Below are positions 17,120-25,869 of a stretch of 64,000 bases of DNA, one piece after another. Origin of the DNA: JAENWD01 sp963796915 (GTDB taxonomy: Bacteria > Acidobacteriota > Vicinamibacteria > Vicinamibacterales > JAENWD01). The position numbers were made by a program, and so were the translations under genes. The stretch spans positions 620,001 through 684,000 of the forward strand of contig CAWCNI010000002.1 of the NCBI GenBank assembly GCA_963796915.1, in the 5' to 3' direction. The notes under the pieces are model-generated. The model saw only the letters and a program-made list of their open reading frames with translations, was not told the origin of the DNA and did no database searches. How positions within the stretch are numbered: position 1 is the stretch's first letter; each line of letters starts with the position of its first letter.

Positions 17120-17857
17120 TCAGGCGTCTTCGTTGCCTGGGCGGCCCAGCGGCGGAGCCGCCCACTCTTCGACTCGCACGCTGTCGGACGGCACGCCGAG
17201 CTCGCGGAGCATGCGCGGCACTTCGTGCACGAGCGATTCCGGCCCGCACACAAAGCACAGCGTCTCGTCGTCCTCGACGACAGACTGGAGCAGCGCACGG
17301 CTGACGCGGCCCGTGTCGCCCGACCAGTCCGGACCCGAATCCCGCGTCGCGGTGCGCCGGTACTGGATTCGCCCGGCCGCCGCCAGCCCCGCCAACTCGT
17401 CGTCGAAGGCGAACTCTCCAGGCGTTCGCGCGCTGTAGACCACCGACAGGCGCCAGGACGAATCGCCGGCCAGCGCGTGATGCAGCATCGAGCGCAGCGG
17501 CGCAATGCCGCTGCCTCCGGCGACGAACAGGAAATGCCGCTCCCGCGGATCCGCCGGGAAGGTGAACCCGCCGAACGGACCCTCCAGATCGAGCGTCATG
17601 CCTGCCGCGAGGTCCGGGAGGTGCGGACCGACAGTGCCGTCGGGACCGAAGCCGACGAGGAACTCCAGACGACAATCGCGCGCCGCTTCCTCGGGACCGA
17701 CGGCAATTGAGTAGGGGCGGCGGAAGGGCTGGCCGTGCTGTCCCAATGCGACGGCCTGGCCGGCGGCAAATGCCATCGGCTGTGCGGGAGCCACTCGCAG
17801 GAGATGAGCGCGAGGCGTAGCGGGCAGGACTGATTCGAGCGTCGCCGTCAGCAGCAT
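17120..17857 (-). CDS. FAD/NAD(P)-binding reductase of the ferredoxin-NADP reductase family
   Basis: 245 residues. The FAD-binding beta-barrel has RRPYSIAV (RxYS motif). The NAD(P) domain has FVAGGSGIAPLRSMLHHAL and CFVCGPESLVHEV. No iron-sulfur ligand cluster or N-terminal oxygenase domain is visible, so electrons must pass to a separate partner (ferredoxin or oxygenase). Convergent with fabI across 24 bases. Partner unknown. Confidence 0.85.
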   Translation of the reverse strand: MLLTATLESVLPATPRAHLLRVAPAQPMAFAAGQAVALGQHGQPFRRPYSIAVGPEEAARDCRLEFLVGFGPDGTVGPHLPDLAAGMTLDLEGPFGGFTFPADPRERHFLFVAGGSGIAPLRSMLHHALAGDSSWRLSVVYSARTPGEFAFDDELAGLAAAGRIQYRRTATRDSGPDWSGDTGRVSRALLQSVVEDDETLCFVCGPESLVHEVPRMLRELGVPSDSVRVEEWAAPPLGRPGNEDA

Positions 17858-17914
17858 TGGGATGGCGCTGACGCCGGGTGATCGACGGCGCCTGCGCGTG
17901 GCGGCGCCGCCGCG

Positions 17915-20446
17915 TCAGTGCGTGCGGTCGGACACCTGCTGCGGAATCTTAGCAAACACCGACGCCGACGGGGTGGGTGCGGTGCCGCGCTCTGGCGCGG
18001 CGGCCACGCGCGCCTTGCGCTCGCCCTTGTCCTTGTACATCCGCTTGTCGGCGACCGCCAGCAGCGACTCGTAGCCAACGCCGTCGTGAGGGAAGACGGC
18101 CACGCCGAAGGAGCACCCAAGGCGCTCCACCCGGCCCGGGCGTACTTCGAAGGGCATGGCGTCGATCGCCTGCTGGAGCTCCTGCCGCTTCTGCTCGGCC
18201 TCGCCCGCGCCGCATCCCGACAGGACCACCACGAATTCGTCGCCCGCGTAGCGGACGCAGATGTCGTACGGGCGGATGCCGTTGCGGAGCACGCGCGCCA
18301 CCTCGCGCAGCGCGCGGTCGCCGACGTGGTGCCCGTGGCTGTCGTTGATGTCCTTGAACTTGTCGAGGTCCATGACGAGCACCGACACCTCGCTGCCCAG
18401 GCGCTCGGCTCGCGCCAGCTCGCGCGACAAGTGCAGGAACATGTAGCGCGTGTTCGGCAGACCGGTGAGCGGATCGGTGAGCGAGTCCCGCTTCGTCTGC
18501 TCGAACACGGTGGCGTTGTGGACGACGCCGGCCGCCTGTTCCGCGACGCGCTCGAGCAACCGGCGGTGGTCGTCGGTGTAGCAGTCGGCCTCCGTGTGAT
18601 ACACCGCCAGCGTGCCGATCAGCCGGTCGTCGAACACGAGCGGGCAGATGAGCGCCGACTTGAGCGAGGTCTGACCGACGGCCCCCGCCGCTTCGAAGTC
18701 CGCGATCGGCCGTGCGTTCACCAGCGCGCGCTTGTTGCGGCCCACCCAGCCGACCAGCCCGTCGCTCTGCGGAATCGTGAGCGTCTGCAGGAGCTCGGCA
18801 TCTACGCCGGTGGCGAAGCGGCAGCGCAGCTGATTGGCGGATTCCTCGTAGAGAAACAGCGCGCACGAGGTCAACGGCACCAGGTTGCTCAATTTCGACG
18901 CGAACGGCCCCATCGTGTCCGCCACGCCCAGGCTGGTGCCCATCGACTGCGCGATCTCGTACAGCGTGTAGATCTCGCGGTGCGCCAGGGCGATGTCCTG
19001 GAACACGTTCTTGAGCGGCAGATCTGCCGCGCCCGTCAGCTGGTCGCCGGGCGCGTTGGTGACAAAGGAGAAGGTCCGGTTCGGCCCCGCCTCGGCGGCC
19101 GCGGCGGCCTCGAGCGACGGCAGCAGCCGCATCAGCGTCTCGACCACCTGCGGATCGAGCGCGCGCCCCGATTCGCTCTCGATGACCTTGATGGCCTCGT
19201 CGATCGGCGTCGCTCGATGGAACGGCCGATCCGATCGCAGCGCGTCGAAGTAGTCGACCGCGGCGAGGATGCGCGCACCAAGAGGGATCGCGGCGCCGGC
19301 AAGGCCGTTGGGATAGCCCTTGCCGTCCCACCGCTCGTGATGACAGAGAATCAGCGGCGCCACGGGATACGGGAACGGGACGTTGGCGATGATCTCCGCG
19401 CCGACGACGGGATGCGTCTTGATGCGCTGGAATTCTTCCGGCGTCAGCGGCCCTGGCTTCGACAGGATGTGCTCGGGCACCGCGAGCTTGCCGATGTCGT
19501 GCAGGAGCGCCGCTGTCCGGACGCCCTGAATTTCTGACTCGGTGAGGCCCATGGCCTCGGCGATTCCCGTCGCATACGCCTGCACGCGCCGCAGGTGCGA
19601 CGTGGTGGTCTGATCCTTGGCGTCGATGGCCAGCGCGAGCGCCTCGACTGTTGCCAGGTGAAGATCGGAAATCTGCTGCACGCGCCGCTCTTCGGCATCG
19701 ACGCGATCCACATACAAGCTGTAGGTGCGGTGAATCAGCGCCAGCGGAATCAGCAGGACCGGCGCCAGCCAGCCGTTGGGGCCGAGCAGCAGCAGCACGC
19801 CCAGCGCCGCAACTCCGGTGCCGACGACAAACCCCAGCGCGCTCCACACCGCGTGCTCGTTCCAGACGCGGCGCGCCGGCTGGTGCGTCTCCAGGCCGAC
19901 GGCAACGGCGACGAGCAGCGTATTCAGCACGAAGTACGTCGTTGCTGCCGCAATGGCCGGCGTCTCGAAGCCGCGCATGCCGGCGGTGATCGAGCCGCTG
20001 TGACCGCCGAGGGCGGCGAACACGGCGCCGGCCGTCAGTGTCGACACCACCACCGCCGCCATGCTGAACGCCGTGCGGTACAGCGGATTGCGCTCGCGGC
20101 GCGTCGTCGTGCACTGCATCCACGCGCCGCTGGCGGCGATCACTGTCGCCGCGTGCGCGCCGAGCAGGAGCAGGGCGGCGAGCTCGAACGCGAAGGACAA
20201 CGACATCGTCGCGCTGTGCTGCGAGAGCGGCAACTCGACGCGAAACACCGACGCGGCGGCCGCAGCGGCAAGCAGGGTCAGGAAGAGCAGGGGGAATCCG
20301 TAACCGGTGGCCGCCGGCTGCACGACCAGCATCACCACGGCCACTGCAGTCACGCCGGCGACGTACGCCCGCGCGGCAGGCGGCTGCTGCGCAAACGACC
20401 ATCGCGCGTCTCCCGGCCGACCAATCGTGGTCGGATCAGGATCCAT
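17915..20446 (-). CDS. membrane-bound HD-GYP phosphodiesterase / GAF / diguanylate cyclase
   Basis: 843 residues from ATG 20446; an in-frame ATG at 20470 and a longer start at 20539 are possible, none with a good ribosome site. Residues ~25-245 hold about seven membrane helices. An HD-GYP domain follows, with HDIGK (316-320) and HHERWDGKGYP (369-379), the residues that cleave cyclic di-GMP. A GAF-type sensor follows (~480-650). The C-terminal cyclase domain reads AGDEF (734-738) in place of GGDEF, preceded by an intact RPYD inhibitory site five residues upstream. The protein could both make and break cyclic di-GMP; AGDEF variants are often active, but this needs testing. Confidence 0.9.
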   Translation of the reverse strand: MDPDPTTIGRPGDARWSFAQQPPAARAYVAGVTAVAVVMLVVQPAATGYGFPLLFLTLLAAAAAASVFRVELPLSQHSATMSLSFAFELAALLLLGAHAATVIAASGAWMQCTTTRRERNPLYRTAFSMAAVVVSTLTAGAVFAALGGHSGSITAGMRGFETPAIAAATTYFVLNTLLVAVAVGLETHQPARRVWNEHAVWSALGFVVGTGVAALGVLLLLGPNGWLAPVLLIPLALIHRTYSLYVDRVDAEERRVQQISDLHLATVEALALAIDAKDQTTTSHLRRVQAYATGIAEAMGLTESEIQGVRTAALLHDIGKLAVPEHILSKPGPLTPEEFQRIKTHPVVGAEIIANVPFPYPVAPLILCHHERWDGKGYPNGLAGAAIPLGARILAAVDYFDALRSDRPFHRATPIDEAIKVIESESGRALDPQVVETLMRLLPSLEAAAAAEAGPNRTFSFVTNAPGDQLTGAADLPLKNVFQDIALAHREIYTLYEIAQSMGTSLGVADTMGPFASKLSNLVPLTSCALFLYEESANQLRCRFATGVDAELLQTLTIPQSDGLVGWVGRNKRALVNARPIADFEAAGAVGQTSLKSALICPLVFDDRLIGTLAVYHTEADCYTDDHRRLLERVAEQAAGVVHNATVFEQTKRDSLTDPLTGLPNTRYMFLHLSRELARAERLGSEVSVLVMDLDKFKDINDSHGHHVGDRALREVARVLRNGIRPYDICVRYAGDEFVVVLSGCGAGEAEQKRQELQQAIDAMPFEVRPGRVERLGCSFGVAVFPHDGVGYESLLAVADKRMYKDKGERKARVAAAPERGTAPTPSASVFAKIPQQVSDRTH

Positions 20447-20820
20447 ACAGGCGGATAGGGCGAGACTCATAGCAGCGACACGGCCCGGACCACTGACGTT
20501 TTTCGTCGCGTACACGGGCCGTACGCACGGCCCGGACACAATGCGAACACTCCGGCAATAGCAAGGTCGCTGCCACGCGGAGTCGCCGTGACCTGGCGAT
20601 GTCGAACCTCAGCGGGATCAGCGGGTTGAGGGTTTGCTGCCGATTTCGAGCAGCGGCGCGGGTGACACGACGCGCGTGTGACGAGTGTCCAATTCTGGCA
20701 CTCGAATTTGTAAGCGATCGTTCAATTTGGAAATTGCCGCCCAATATTCACGATTGGCGATGTGCCGTTCCTGCACACCGGATTCGCGCGGATGGAAACT
20801 CCTGAAATCAGGACGGCGAA
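20447..20820. other. intergenic region, AT-richer, no gene seen
   Basis: No coding sense on either strand. It is noticeably more AT-rich around 20690-20760 than its surroundings and contains an imperfect dyad GTGACACG (20662-20669) / CGTGTGAC (20675-20682), which may be an operator for the cyclic-di-GMP gene that starts downstream on the minus strand. Confidence 0.5.
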
Positions 20821-22116
20821 TCAGGCAGTTCCGGCACGAGTGAGCGTTGGCGCCATGCCGTACTCCTCAATCTTGCGATAGAGGGTGCCGCGGCTGATGT
20901 CCAGAATCTGCGCGGCTTCTTTCTTGTTCCAGGCAACAGAATCCAGAACCTTCAGGATGTGCACGCGCTCCGCGTCGCGCAAGGAAGGCAGCCGCGTGAC
21001 GTCCGGTGCGGCGCCGGCGGCGGTGCTGTGCAGGAACTCCACGTCGAGGCCGCGGATGACGCGACCCGGCGAGGACAGCGCGGCACGCGAAACGGTGCTC
21101 TCGAGCTCACGGATGTTGCCCGGCCACGGATAGGCGACGAGCCTGTCGACGGCGTCCTTGTCGAAGCTCTTGGCATCGAGCGGCAGGCCGTTGTTCGCGC
21201 AGTAACGGGCCAGGAAGCGCTGCGCCAGCACCGGGATGTCCACCGGCCGCTCGCGCAGCGAGGGCAGTCGGATCGCGAAGGCGTTGACGCGATAGAACAG
21301 GTCCTCGCGGAACCGCTCGTCGCGGACGAAGAGATCGAGCGGACGGTTGGTGGCGGAGATCAGCCGGAAGTCCACCACGATGGACCGATGGCCGCCGAGC
21401 CGCTCGAACCGCCGCTCTTCGAGCACCCGCAGCAGCTTGGCCTGGGCGACGATGGAGAGGTCGCCGATTTCGTCGAGGAACAGCGTGCCTTCGTGCGCCA
21501 TCTCGAGCCGGCCCTGCTTGCGATCGTGCGCGCCGGTAAAGGCGCCCTTCTCGTAGCCGAACATCTCCGACTCGAACAGCGTGTCGGGCAGGGCAGCGCA
21601 GTTCTGCGCCTGGAACTTGGCGTGACTGCGGCGGGACAGGTCGTGGATCATGCGCGCGACCAGCTCCTTGCCGGAGCCGGTGGGCCCGAGGATCAGGACC
21701 GAGATGTCGGACTTGGCGGCCGTCCGGATCCACTCGAACACGACCAGCATCTTCTCGTCGCGGCCGATCATCTCGCGGAAGCGCTGAACCGCCGGCGACT
21801 GGTCCTCGCTCGAGACCGTGGCGCGTCCCTCGAGGAACGTCTCGAGCAGTCGAGCCGCCTCGGGGCCGCCCGGTTTCGCGAATCCAATCCGCGGCGGATC
21901 GCCGCCCAGGCGGCGGGCGACGCCGAAATCGACCAGCTCGGTGATGCAGTTCTCGACGTCCAGCCGCATCCGGCCGAATGCGGCCATCAGGCCTTCGACG
22001 TCGAACCCTTCCTCCGGGCGCGCCGCCAGATAGCGCAGCAGCCCCGCGCGCAGGGGGGACTGCACGAGGGTACGGAAGCGGGCCTCACGATCGGGCGGGT
22101 GGTCGGACCGAGCCAT
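20821..22116 (-). CDS. sigma-54-dependent transcriptional activator without a receiver domain
   Basis: 431 residues from ATG 22116 (AGGGG 7 bases upstream). Residues 10-80 look like a winged-helix or dimerisation module (SPLRAGLLRYLAARPEEGFDVEGLMAAFG) in place of a phosphorylated receiver. The AAA+ domain has GPTGSGKE (144-151), GYEKGAFTGA (187-196, the loop that contacts sigma-54) and TLFLDEIGDL (211-220). The C-terminal Fis-type helix-turn-helix is KKEAAQILDISRGTLYRKIEEYG. An intact GAFTGA means it should drive sigma-54 promoters; target genes and input signal are unknown. Confidence 0.92.
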   Translation of the reverse strand: MARSDHPPDREARFRTLVQSPLRAGLLRYLAARPEEGFDVEGLMAAFGRMRLDVENCITELVDFGVARRLGGDPPRIGFAKPGGPEAARLLETFLEGRATVSSEDQSPAVQRFREMIGRDEKMLVVFEWIRTAAKSDISVLILGPTGSGKELVARMIHDLSRRSHAKFQAQNCAALPDTLFESEMFGYEKGAFTGAHDRKQGRLEMAHEGTLFLDEIGDLSIVAQAKLLRVLEERRFERLGGHRSIVVDFRLISATNRPLDLFVRDERFREDLFYRVNAFAIRLPSLRERPVDIPVLAQRFLARYCANNGLPLDAKSFDKDAVDRLVAYPWPGNIRELESTVSRAALSSPGRVIRGLDVEFLHSTAAGAAPDVTRLPSLRDAERVHILKVLDSVAWNKKEAAQILDISRGTLYRKIEEYGMAPTLTRAGTA

Positions 22117-22221
22117 CAGTCGCCCCTGATCTCTGGCCGGGGAGTCCTGCACGATCTGACGTATCGGCCAGTGTCCCATTTTGCGACAGAGGGCGGTTTG
22201 CTGAAAGGGGTGGCGACTGGG

Positions 22222-22460
22222 CAAGTGCTGAGGTGCAGGGGTGCTGCGGTGCGGAAGTGCGTGCTGAAGTGCTGAAGTGCTGGAGTGCGGGGTGCTGAAG
22301 TGCGGGGCGCTGAAGTCCCGGAGTGCACCGAGGTGCCGGCTGCTGACGTGCTGCCGGGCTCAGGTGCGGCGGCACTGCCGGACCGCAGCACCCCGGCACT
22401 CGAGCACCGCACTGCCGCACTGCAGCACCCCGGCACCCCGGCACCCCAGCACCCCAGCAC
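22222..22460. repeat. low-complexity region of degenerate GTGCTGAAGTGC / AGCACCCCGGC repeats
   Basis: Imperfect short repeats of GTGCTGAAGTGCTG at 22222-22320 turn into the complementary-sense AGCACCCCGGCACTCC type at 22375-22460, so the two halves could pair. It fills the gap between the sigma-54 activator and the PH-like gene. A shorter related stretch lies at 36357-36445. No coding sense. Confidence 0.7.
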
Positions 22461-22868
22461 CTACGTGATTTTCCCCGCCCCTTTGTAGTAGTCGGTCTGA
22501 AACTGCTCGACCAGTTGCTTGATCTCGATCGCGTCCGCCTTGTGGTGCCCCTTGCAGTGCACCGGGCTCTGGCCGCCGGTGGTCTCGATGAACACATCAG
22601 AGAAGAGCAGTCCGGTGTCGATGCGCACCGATGCGACGTGCGCCATGTTGATCGAGTGCTCCAGCATGCCCACCCAGTGCGGCGTGTAGTGGACGACCGA
22701 CGTCGGCGTGATTGCGACCTGCGTCGGAAACAGGTGGTTGCCCGCGCTCATCCGGCTGGCGACGAACACGTGCGGTCCGGGAAGCTGCCGCGACTTCCGG
22801 TAGAGGTGGACGAGCACTCCGATGACGACGACCAGGACGACCGCTGACGCGACGACGATTAGCTCCAT
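22461..22868 (-). CDS. small membrane-anchored protein, PH-like domain
   Basis: 135 residues from ATG 22868. One N-terminal helix (MELIVVASAVVLVVVIGVLVHLY), then a beta-rich domain: VFVASRMSAGNHLFPTQVAITPTSVVHY, SINMAHVASVRIDTGLLFSDVFIETTGG and a closing helix AIEIKQLVEQFQ. This order fits a bacterial PH domain. No catalytic residues seen; function unknown. Divergent from the deoxyhypusine-synthase-like gene. Confidence 0.75.
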   Translation of the reverse strand: MELIVVASAVVLVVVIGVLVHLYRKSRQLPGPHVFVASRMSAGNHLFPTQVAITPTSVVHYTPHWVGMLEHSINMAHVASVRIDTGLLFSDVFIETTGGQSPVHCKGHHKADAIEIKQLVEQFQTDYYKGAGKIT

Positions 22869-22945
22869 GGCCGGTAACACTCACGCGTCGAGCCGACGGC
22901 TGTCAAGCGACGCCCGCGTGATTTCCCGGTGATACACTCGGGCCC

Positions 22946-24112
22946 GTGCCACATCGCGCGCCCGGTGCTCCCGAGGGCCGGAAGGGTCACATTCTTTCCG
23001 GCAAACCCATTCGCTACTACCGGCCGCGAGGCAGCGCCGACGTGCGAACGCTGGTCGACGAAGGCTTTCAGGCCTTCAACGCCGCACGCCTCTCGGAGGC
23101 CTGCCACATCTACGCCGACAAGATGCTCGCGCCCGACGCCGACACGACGATCGGCATCACCGTCGCCGGGGCGCTGACGCCCGCCGGCCTCGGCGGATGC
23201 CTGATCGAACTGATGGAGCGCGGGCTCGTCGACTTCGTCATCAGCACCGGCGCCAACCTGTATCACGACCTCCACTACGCCCTGAATTTCACGCTGCGCC
23301 GTGGCTCGCCGTTTCTCGACGACCGCGACCTGTTCGACGAGGGCGTCATCCGCATCTACGACGTCCTGTTTCCGGCCAGCGTGCTCCTCGAGACCGACGC
23401 GTACGTGCGCGATTTCCTGACGCGCTCCGGACTCCAAGGCCCCATTGCCACCTCGGAGCTGCACGTCCGCCTTGGCGAGGACCTGCTGGCGCGCCGCCCC
23501 GACTGCGCGGAGTACTCGGTCCTGGCGGCCGCGGCGCAGTACGGCGTCCCGATCTACACCTCGTCGCCAGGCGACAGCTCGATCGGCATGAACATCGCCT
23601 TTCACGAGCTGATGAACGACAGCACGTTGATGATCGACCCGAACCGCGACGTCAACGAGATCTGCGCCATCGTGCTCGCCGGCACCAAGAACGGCTGCGT
23701 GATCCTGGGCGGCGGGTCGCCCAAGAACTTCTATCTGCAGGCCCAGCCGACGCTCTGGGAGGTCTACGGCATTCCCAAGGGCGGCAACGACTTCTTCATT
23801 CAGATCACCACCGACTCGGTGGTCTGGGGCGGGCTGTCCGGGGCCACGCCCGCGGAAGCCGTCAGCTGGGGCAAGGTCAACCCGGGCGTCCTGCCGGACA
23901 CGGTGGTCGCCTACGTGGACTCGACGATCGCCTTTCCGATCTTCTGCGAGTATGCCGTCGGGTCCCAGAACAACCGGCGTCCGCGCAAGGAGCTGGTCCG
24001 TCGCCGCGACGCGCTGGTGAACACGCTGAAACAGGAAGCCAGGGCAGCCGCGGCATCGCGGCCTGCCGTGGCCGACTTCCAGACCATCGCCGACATCGAC
24101 CGCGACCGTTGA
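22946..24112 (+). CDS. deoxyhypusine-synthase-family protein
   Basis: 388 residues, GTG start. It is related to eukaryotic/archaeal deoxyhypusine synthase, which joins the aminobutyl group of spermidine to a lysine via NAD+. Family signatures: TTIGITVAGALTPAGLGG, ISTGANLYHDLHYAL, SSPGDSSIGMNIAF, CVILGGGSPKNFYLQ, and EAVSWGKVNPG, whose Lys aligns with the catalytic lysine. Bacteria lack eIF5A, so bacterial members usually act on polyamines (for example homospermidine formation) or on unknown substrates. A possible -10 (TACACT) ends about 6 bases before the start. The PIN-like gene follows after 9 bases. Confidence 0.85.
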   Translation: MPHRAPGAPEGRKGHILSGKPIRYYRPRGSADVRTLVDEGFQAFNAARLSEACHIYADKMLAPDADTTIGITVAGALTPAGLGGCLIELMERGLVDFVISTGANLYHDLHYALNFTLRRGSPFLDDRDLFDEGVIRIYDVLFPASVLLETDAYVRDFLTRSGLQGPIATSELHVRLGEDLLARRPDCAEYSVLAAAAQYGVPIYTSSPGDSSIGMNIAFHELMNDSTLMIDPNRDVNEICAIVLAGTKNGCVILGGGSPKNFYLQAQPTLWEVYGIPKGGNDFFIQITTDSVVWGGLSGATPAEAVSWGKVNPGVLPDTVVAYVDSTIAFPIFCEYAVGSQNNRRPRKELVRRRDALVNTLKQEARAAAASRPAVADFQTIADIDRDR

Positions 24113-24121
24113 CGACTGAAC

Positions 24122-24547
24122 GTGGGAACGCTCTCCGCGGAGCTGGCCGCACACGCCGGGCTGCCTGACGCGCCCCGGATTTACGTCGACGCCAACGTCC
24201 CGGCGGGCATCGTGTCGTTCATGCGCCACTCTCTCGGATGGGACGTCCTGTTCGTCGTCGAACACGACGATCTGCGGCGCGCGCCCGACAAGCGGCACTT
24301 CGAGCTCGCGCGCCAGCTCCAGCGGACGCTCATCACGCTCGACCGCGACTATCTCGACGATCGTCGGTTTCCGATGAGCGAGTGCGCCGGGCTGATCGTG
24401 GCGTGGGCACCCAACGAGATGCTGCTCTCCAGGACTCTGGCGCTGATCGATCAGCGCGTGTTTCGACCGGCACCGGGCACGCCGCCCACGCGCCTTCCTC
24501 TCGACGGGGAGAAGCTCGTCGCCGATCCGTCGTGGGTGGCCCGATGA
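24122..24547 (+). CDS. DUF5615-like PIN-fold protein
   Basis: 141 residues, GTG start. IYVDANVPAGIVSFMRHSLGWDVLFVVEHD and RTLITLDRDYLDDRRFP match the DUF5615/Mut7-C-like PIN fold, with acidic residues (D in VDAN, D in LDRDY) in the usual metal-binding places. Such proteins are often putative toxin-type RNases, but no antitoxin gene is adjacent. The stop overlaps the nagA start by 4 bases (ATGA). Confidence 0.75.
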   Translation: MGTLSAELAAHAGLPDAPRIYVDANVPAGIVSFMRHSLGWDVLFVVEHDDLRRAPDKRHFELARQLQRTLITLDRDYLDDRRFPMSECAGLIVAWAPNEMLLSRTLALIDQRVFRPAPGTPPTRLPLDGEKLVADPSWVAR

Positions 24548-25740
24548 GCGCGGTGCTCTCCGGCGCGCGCGTCGTGCTGCCCGACCGCGTGCTCGACGGC
24601 GCGTCGATTGTCATCGACGCCGCGGGCCGCATCAGCGAGATCGTCGCGACGCCGATTCCGCGAAGCAACGGCGTCGACTGGCACGACCTGTCCGGACACA
24701 TCGTCGTGCCCGGCTTCATCGACGTCCACGTCCACGGGGTGAACGGCACCGATACGTTGGCCACAGCTGACGCTGTCAGGACTCTGGCCGCGGCGCTGCC
24801 GCGCTACGGCGTCACCGGCTTCTGCCCGACGACGATCGCGTGCGGACCGGCGGACTTGCGGCGGCTGCTCGACGACATCCGCGCGGCGCGTCAAGCGCCC
24901 GCGGCGGGGCACGCCGCTGTCCTGCCCGCGCACCTGGAGAGCAACTTCATCAGCCCCGAGTACCGCGGCGCGCAACCGCTGGCGTGCCTGCGTCTGCCAA
25001 CGGCGGACCGGCTTGACGGGATCGGCGGCGAGGTGTTTTCCGGCCACGACATCCTCGCAGAGATCGCACGAGCCCGAGCGGAAGTCGGCATCGTGACAGT
25101 TGCGCCGGAGATCGCCGGCGGCCTCGACCTGGTCGCCGCGCTCACTGCCGCAGGCCACATCGTCTCGCTCGGGCACTCCGCGGCGACCTATGAACAGGGC
25201 CTCGCGGGCGTCGACGCCGGGGCGCGTCACGCAACTCATCTCTTCAACCGCATGCCGCCGTTCGCGCATCGCGCGCCGGGCCTGATTGGCACGGTACTCG
25301 ACAGCCCCTCAGTGCGGGCCGAGATCGTCTGCGACGGTTACCACGTGCACGCGGCCGTGGCGAAGGCTGTCATCGCCGCGCTGGGCGTGGAACGCACGAT
25401 GGCGATCACCGACGGCACTGCCGGATCCGGGCTGCCTGTCGGGAGTGTCGTCCCGCTCGGCAGCCACTCGATCACCGTCCGTCCCGAAGCGGCGTTTCTC
25501 CCCGACGGCACGCTCTCCGGCAGCACCCTGACGATGGATGGGGCGTTCCGGCGATTGATTCAGCAATGGGGGCTGTCGCTGGTGGCTGCGGCGCGGCTGT
25601 GCGCCACCACCCCGGCGACTCAGCTGGGACTGGACGATCGGGGCCGAATCGCAGCCGGCCAGCGCGCGGATCTGGCGGTGCTCGATCACGATCTGCGGCC
25701 GGTCCGGACCTTCGTGGCCGGAATTGCCTCGGCAGGCTGA
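24544..25740 (+). CDS. nagA: N-acetylglucosamine-6-phosphate deacetylase
   Basis: 398 residues, amidohydrolase fold. It removes acetate from GlcNAc-6-phosphate in amino-sugar recycling. FIDVHVHGVNG metal motif, LGHSAATYEQG, GARHATHLFNRMPPF, VCDGYHVH and the catalytic ITDGTAGSGLP are all present. The usual LEGPF segment reads LESNFISPEYRGAQ, replacing the Gly-Pro near the metal-binding Glu. The true start is the ATG at 24544 overlapping the upstream stop; a longer frame to 24238 only reads the PIN gene out of frame. Confidence 0.88.
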   Translation: MSAVLSGARVVLPDRVLDGASIVIDAAGRISEIVATPIPRSNGVDWHDLSGHIVVPGFIDVHVHGVNGTDTLATADAVRTLAAALPRYGVTGFCPTTIACGPADLRRLLDDIRAARQAPAAGHAAVLPAHLESNFISPEYRGAQPLACLRLPTADRLDGIGGEVFSGHDILAEIARARAEVGIVTVAPEIAGGLDLVAALTAAGHIVSLGHSAATYEQGLAGVDAGARHATHLFNRMPPFAHRAPGLIGTVLDSPSVRAEIVCDGYHVHAAVAKAVIAALGVERTMAITDGTAGSGLPVGSVVPLGSHSITVRPEAAFLPDGTLSGSTLTMDGAFRRLIQQWGLSLVAAARLCATTPATQLGLDDRGRIAAGQRADLAVLDHDLRPVRTFVAGIASAG

Positions 25741-25869
25741 ACCCATTCCGCCGGGACTTCGTAGGTACTCACGATAGGCGGGTCGGTGGCAGGGCAACGG
25801 ATTGGCGAGGTTTCCCGTCTGACCCAGCGGTCGCCGTTTTCGACGAAATCGTCAACCAGGAGATATCAG

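Noticed and set aside
20694..20710. Sigma-54 promoter-like TGGCAC near the sigma-54 activator
   Set aside because: The downstream element is TTTG in the wrong register for TTGC, and no plus-strand gene follows.
24122..24547. Toxin-antitoxin pair
   Set aside because: The PIN-like protein has no small antitoxin gene next to it; it is coupled to nagA instead.
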